Origin: Oscillospiraceae bacterium | Lineage (GTDB): Bacteria; Bacillota; Clostridia; Oscillospirales; Ruminococcaceae | Direction of reading: 5' to 3' | Length of the DNA: 7,153 nt | NCBI GenBank assembly: GCA_019416775.1 | Contig: DXWR01000297.1 | Coordinates: 1 to 7,153, forward strand | Part shown: positions 5,396 to 7,153 of the stretch, one piece after another | Layout of the letters: the number at the start of each line of letters is the position of its first letter | How positions within the stretch are numbered: the stretch's first letter is position 1 | Notes under the pieces: generated by a model | Told to the model about the DNA's origin: nothing | The model's database searches: none | The model's input: the letters and a program-made list of their open reading frames with translations, nothing else | Program-made: the position numbers and the translations under genes

Positions 5396-6451
5396 TTGAA
5401 TCAAGACTCTCGCATCAGCTTGTGGCAGGTGGTGATCCTACTCTGCCTATCCCGGATGTTTTCGGTGATGACCATGTGCATGGTGTACACTTCTTTCAAT
5501 ATCCAGGAAATGTTTTACGGTTCCCTGCTGGCCATTCCTCTGGCCTTTCTGGCGTTTCTGCCGGGAGGACTGTTGTTCCAAAAACGCCCCCGGCTGCTGA
5601 TGGACAACCGTGCCAAATGGCTGTGGATGGTTCTCTATCTTTTCTTGGCTTTGAGTTGGCTGCTGATGACCTTGCTGCACCTGGACTTCTTTTTGGGCAA
5701 TGCTGTTTTTCCTCAAGCCCCTTCCATTGCCCTGCTTTGGCCGGCGGTGCTGGCAGGGTGCTGGTGCGCCTACCAGGGGTTGGAGGGTTTGGCACGGTAT
5801 GGTTCCATCCTGTTTATCTTTTTCGCCATCAGTGTGCTGCTGTTGCTCTGCACCGCCGCCCCGGAGATGTCCGCTACTCGGTTGGATCCCATCACCACTG
5901 TGGATTGGGGAAATATCTGGGCGGTGGCCGTGAATAATCTGTTCCAAAATCCGGAATTGATTTTCCTCCCGCTGCTGGCTCCCCGGTTGGCGGAAGGGAA
6001 GCTGTTGAAAGCTGGGGTGTGGTACTGCCTGCTCAGCGGGGGATTGGTGGCTCTGCTGTTTGGTTTGGTCTGCTTCACCTTTGGGGACTTTACCACCAAT
6101 ATTGTCTATCCGGTATACTCTCTGTCCGCCGCCATGCAGGTGGGATTTTTGCAGCGGCTGGATGCCGTATATATGGCCATTTGGGTGATGCTGGCTTTAT
6201 TCCGTATTGCCATCCTTCTTTGGTTTTCCAAAGGATTTTTGATTCACGCCGCCCCGAAACGCAGCCCTCTTTCCTTGATTTTTTTGCTGGGAGGCGCACT
6301 GCTGGGGGTGAGCTGGATCCTGTCCGGGTCGCTGCTTTCCAACCAGCTGGCTTATCACCCTTGGGTCATGGGAGGCACTGTGGTGGTCAGTGCCTTGGTG
6401 TTTCCCATCGGTACCTGGCTTTGCCGGAGAAAGGAAGGGAAGGGAAAATGA
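5396..6451 (+). CDS. gerAB: GerB-type spore germination protein (permease-like B subunit)
   Basis: This is the B subunit of the receptor, a transporter-fold (APC superfamily, spore permease) protein thought to bind the germinant. The 351 residues form about ten hydrophobic segments from residue 9 to 343. Family features are the N-terminal S-L-W-Q-V-V segment at the first helix, the Q-N-P-E (184-187) with L-P-L-L-A-P following, and a conserved C-terminal part: Y-P-V-Y-S-L (238-243), then G-F-L-Q-R-L-D (250-256) and a Trp-containing helix. Many relatives have Glu where this protein has Asp256. Length is slightly below the usual 360-370. The start is TTG at 5396, backed by AAGGAG in the gerA tail; I found no ATG as well placed. 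The stop overlaps the gerC start as ATGA. Ligand specificity is not readable from the sequence. Confidence 0.93.
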   Translation: MNQDSRISLWQVVILLCLSRMFSVMTMCMVYTSFNIQEMFYGSLLAIPLAFLAFLPGGLLFQKRPRLLMDNRAKWLWMVLYLFLALSWLLMTLLHLDFFLGNAVFPQAPSIALLWPAVLAGCWCAYQGLEGLARYGSILFIFFAISVLLLLCTAAPEMSATRLDPITTVDWGNIWAVAVNNLFQNPELIFLPLLAPRLAEGKLLKAGVWYCLLSGGLVALLFGLVCFTFGDFTTNIVYPVYSLSAAMQVGFLQRLDAVYMAIWVMLALFRIAILLWFSKGFLIHAAPKRSPLSLIFLLGGALLGVSWILSGSLLSNQLAYHPWVMGGTVVVSALVFPIGTWLCRRKEGKGK

Positions 6452-7153
6452 AACGATTTGGAAAACGCCTGCTGGCTCTGCTGACCCTACTTCCGTTGCT
6501 GCTGCTCACCGGCTGTATCCAGGGGGTGCAGACCAGCGAACTGGCTTTGGTGGAAGCGGTGGGGATCGACCGCACCGAAGACGGTCAGCTCCAGCTTACC
6601 CTGCAGATTTTTGCCCCCCGGGGCAGCGGTTCCGCCACTGCTATTGACAGCTCCAAAAACAATTCCGCCATTCTCACCGCTACCGGCAACACCCTCAGCG
6701 AAGCGGTGGAAACTGCCAACCGAATGCAGGGGAAAACCATGTTTTTGGGTCATAATCGAGTGATTGTTTTGGGGCAAAGTTTGGTTACTGAGAGCATCCA
6801 GCCCATTCTCTCCTTTTTCGACCGCAGTGAAAATACCCGCCAAAACGCCCGGGTGCTGGTCAGCGCCGTCTCCGCCCAAGAGATTGTCTCCACCGGGCTG
6901 CAGCAAGGCATTCTCAGCGCCGAGTCACTGGAAGCGATGATCCGTCAGGGGGAGGAAAGCGACAGCGCCATTGAATGCAACTACTTTGCCTTATCCATGA
7001 AACTGGACGACACCGGAGGGAGTGCATTGATTCCGGTAATCCGCCCCTTGTCGGAGGAGGAAACGGAATCTGCCGCTCAGGAAAATTCCTCTTCCGGGGA
7101 AGAAGGGGTGAGTATGGCGGTGCTCAGCCAATTTCAACTGGAAGGCACCGCTT
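6448..7153 (+). CDS. gerAC: GerC-type spore germination lipoprotein (C subunit), cut by the window end
   Basis: This is the lipoprotein subunit of the germinant receptor, anchored on the outer face of the spore inner membrane. Only the first 235 codons are in the window; family members are usually near 370-400 residues. A basic M-K-R-F-G-K-R start leads into a leucine-rich signal segment and the lipobox L-T-G-C, with Cys23 the lipidated residue. The Ger(x)C pattern follows: L-V-E-A-V-G-I-D-R (34-42), Q-L-T-L-Q-I-F-A-P (49-57), G-N-T-L-S-E-A-V (80-87), F-L-G-H-N-R-V-I-V-L-G (99-109) and S-F-F-D-R (122-126). Residues 202-222 are an acidic, Ser/Gln-rich stretch that looks like a linker before the next conserved block, Q-L-E-G-T-A. 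The ATG overlaps the B-subunit stop (ATGA) and follows a purine-rich GGAAGGGAAGGG ribosome site, so all three ger genes appear translationally linked. Confidence 0.93.
   Translation, partial: MKRFGKRLLALLTLLPLLLLTGCIQGVQTSELALVEAVGIDRTEDGQLQLTLQIFAPRGSGSATAIDSSKNNSAILTATGNTLSEAVETANRMQGKTMFLGHNRVIVLGQSLVTESIQPILSFFDRSENTRQNARVLVSAVSAQEIVSTGLQQGILSAESLEAMIRQGEESDSAIECNYFALSMKLDDTGGSALIPVIRPLSEEETESAAQENSSSGEEGVSMAVLSQFQLEGTA

Noticed and set aside
5386..5937. 183-codon plus-strand frame overlapping the GerB gene in another frame
   Set aside because: The GerB frame has the ribosome site, family motifs and membrane segments; this one has Gly/Pro/His-rich shadow composition.

Overview
The window looks like chromosomal DNA from an endospore-forming Bacillota, most likely a Clostridia member (possibly of the Oscillospiraceae/Ruminococcaceae kind). 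The grounds are a tricistronic GerA-type germinant receptor operon, a DUF421-DUF4363 pair behind a forespore-type (sigma-G) promoter, strong AGGAGG ribosome sites, occasional TTG starts and Gram-positive sigma-A promoters. The family-level placement is inference from general protein character, not a database match.

Layout, left to right. Positions 1-105 hold no gene that can be supported. Positions 106-1068 form a minus-strand trans-translation unit: a sigma-A promoter, smpB, then ssrA (tmRNA, 360 nt) 23 bases after smpB, closed by a rho-independent terminator. Upstream of it lies a minus-strand neurotransmitter:sodium symporter (NSS) gene with its own sigma-A promoter and its own terminator. 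Further upstream, on the minus strand, a DUF421 (YetF-like) membrane protein gene and a DUF4363 gene overlap by ATGA. From 3899 to the right edge, on the plus strand and divergent from the DUF421 gene, runs a gerA-gerB-gerC operon; gerC is cut by the window end.

How the parts fit. SmpB and tmRNA work together in ribosome rescue and are probably cotranscribed. The three Ger proteins would assemble in the spore inner membrane as a receptor that senses small nutrients. The divergent DUF421-DUF4363 operon has a consensus-like sigma-G promoter (GCATA, 18 bases, CATACTA on the minus strand), so its products are probably also made in the forespore. DUF421 proteins are known from Bacillus as spore inner-membrane proteins affecting membrane rigidity and resistance. 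The right half is therefore best read as a spore inner-membrane locus transcribed outward from a shared start region of under 100 bases. The NSS gene is probably an unrelated housekeeping amino-acid importer, though no clear terminator separates it from the DUF genes upstream.

All genes belong to known families and I see no wholly new system. The most notable points are the sigma-G promoter whose -35 element overlaps the gerA start codon, the likely functional pairing of DUF421-DUF4363 with a germinant receptor, and a tmRNA tag ending in LCAA rather than the usual ALAA.
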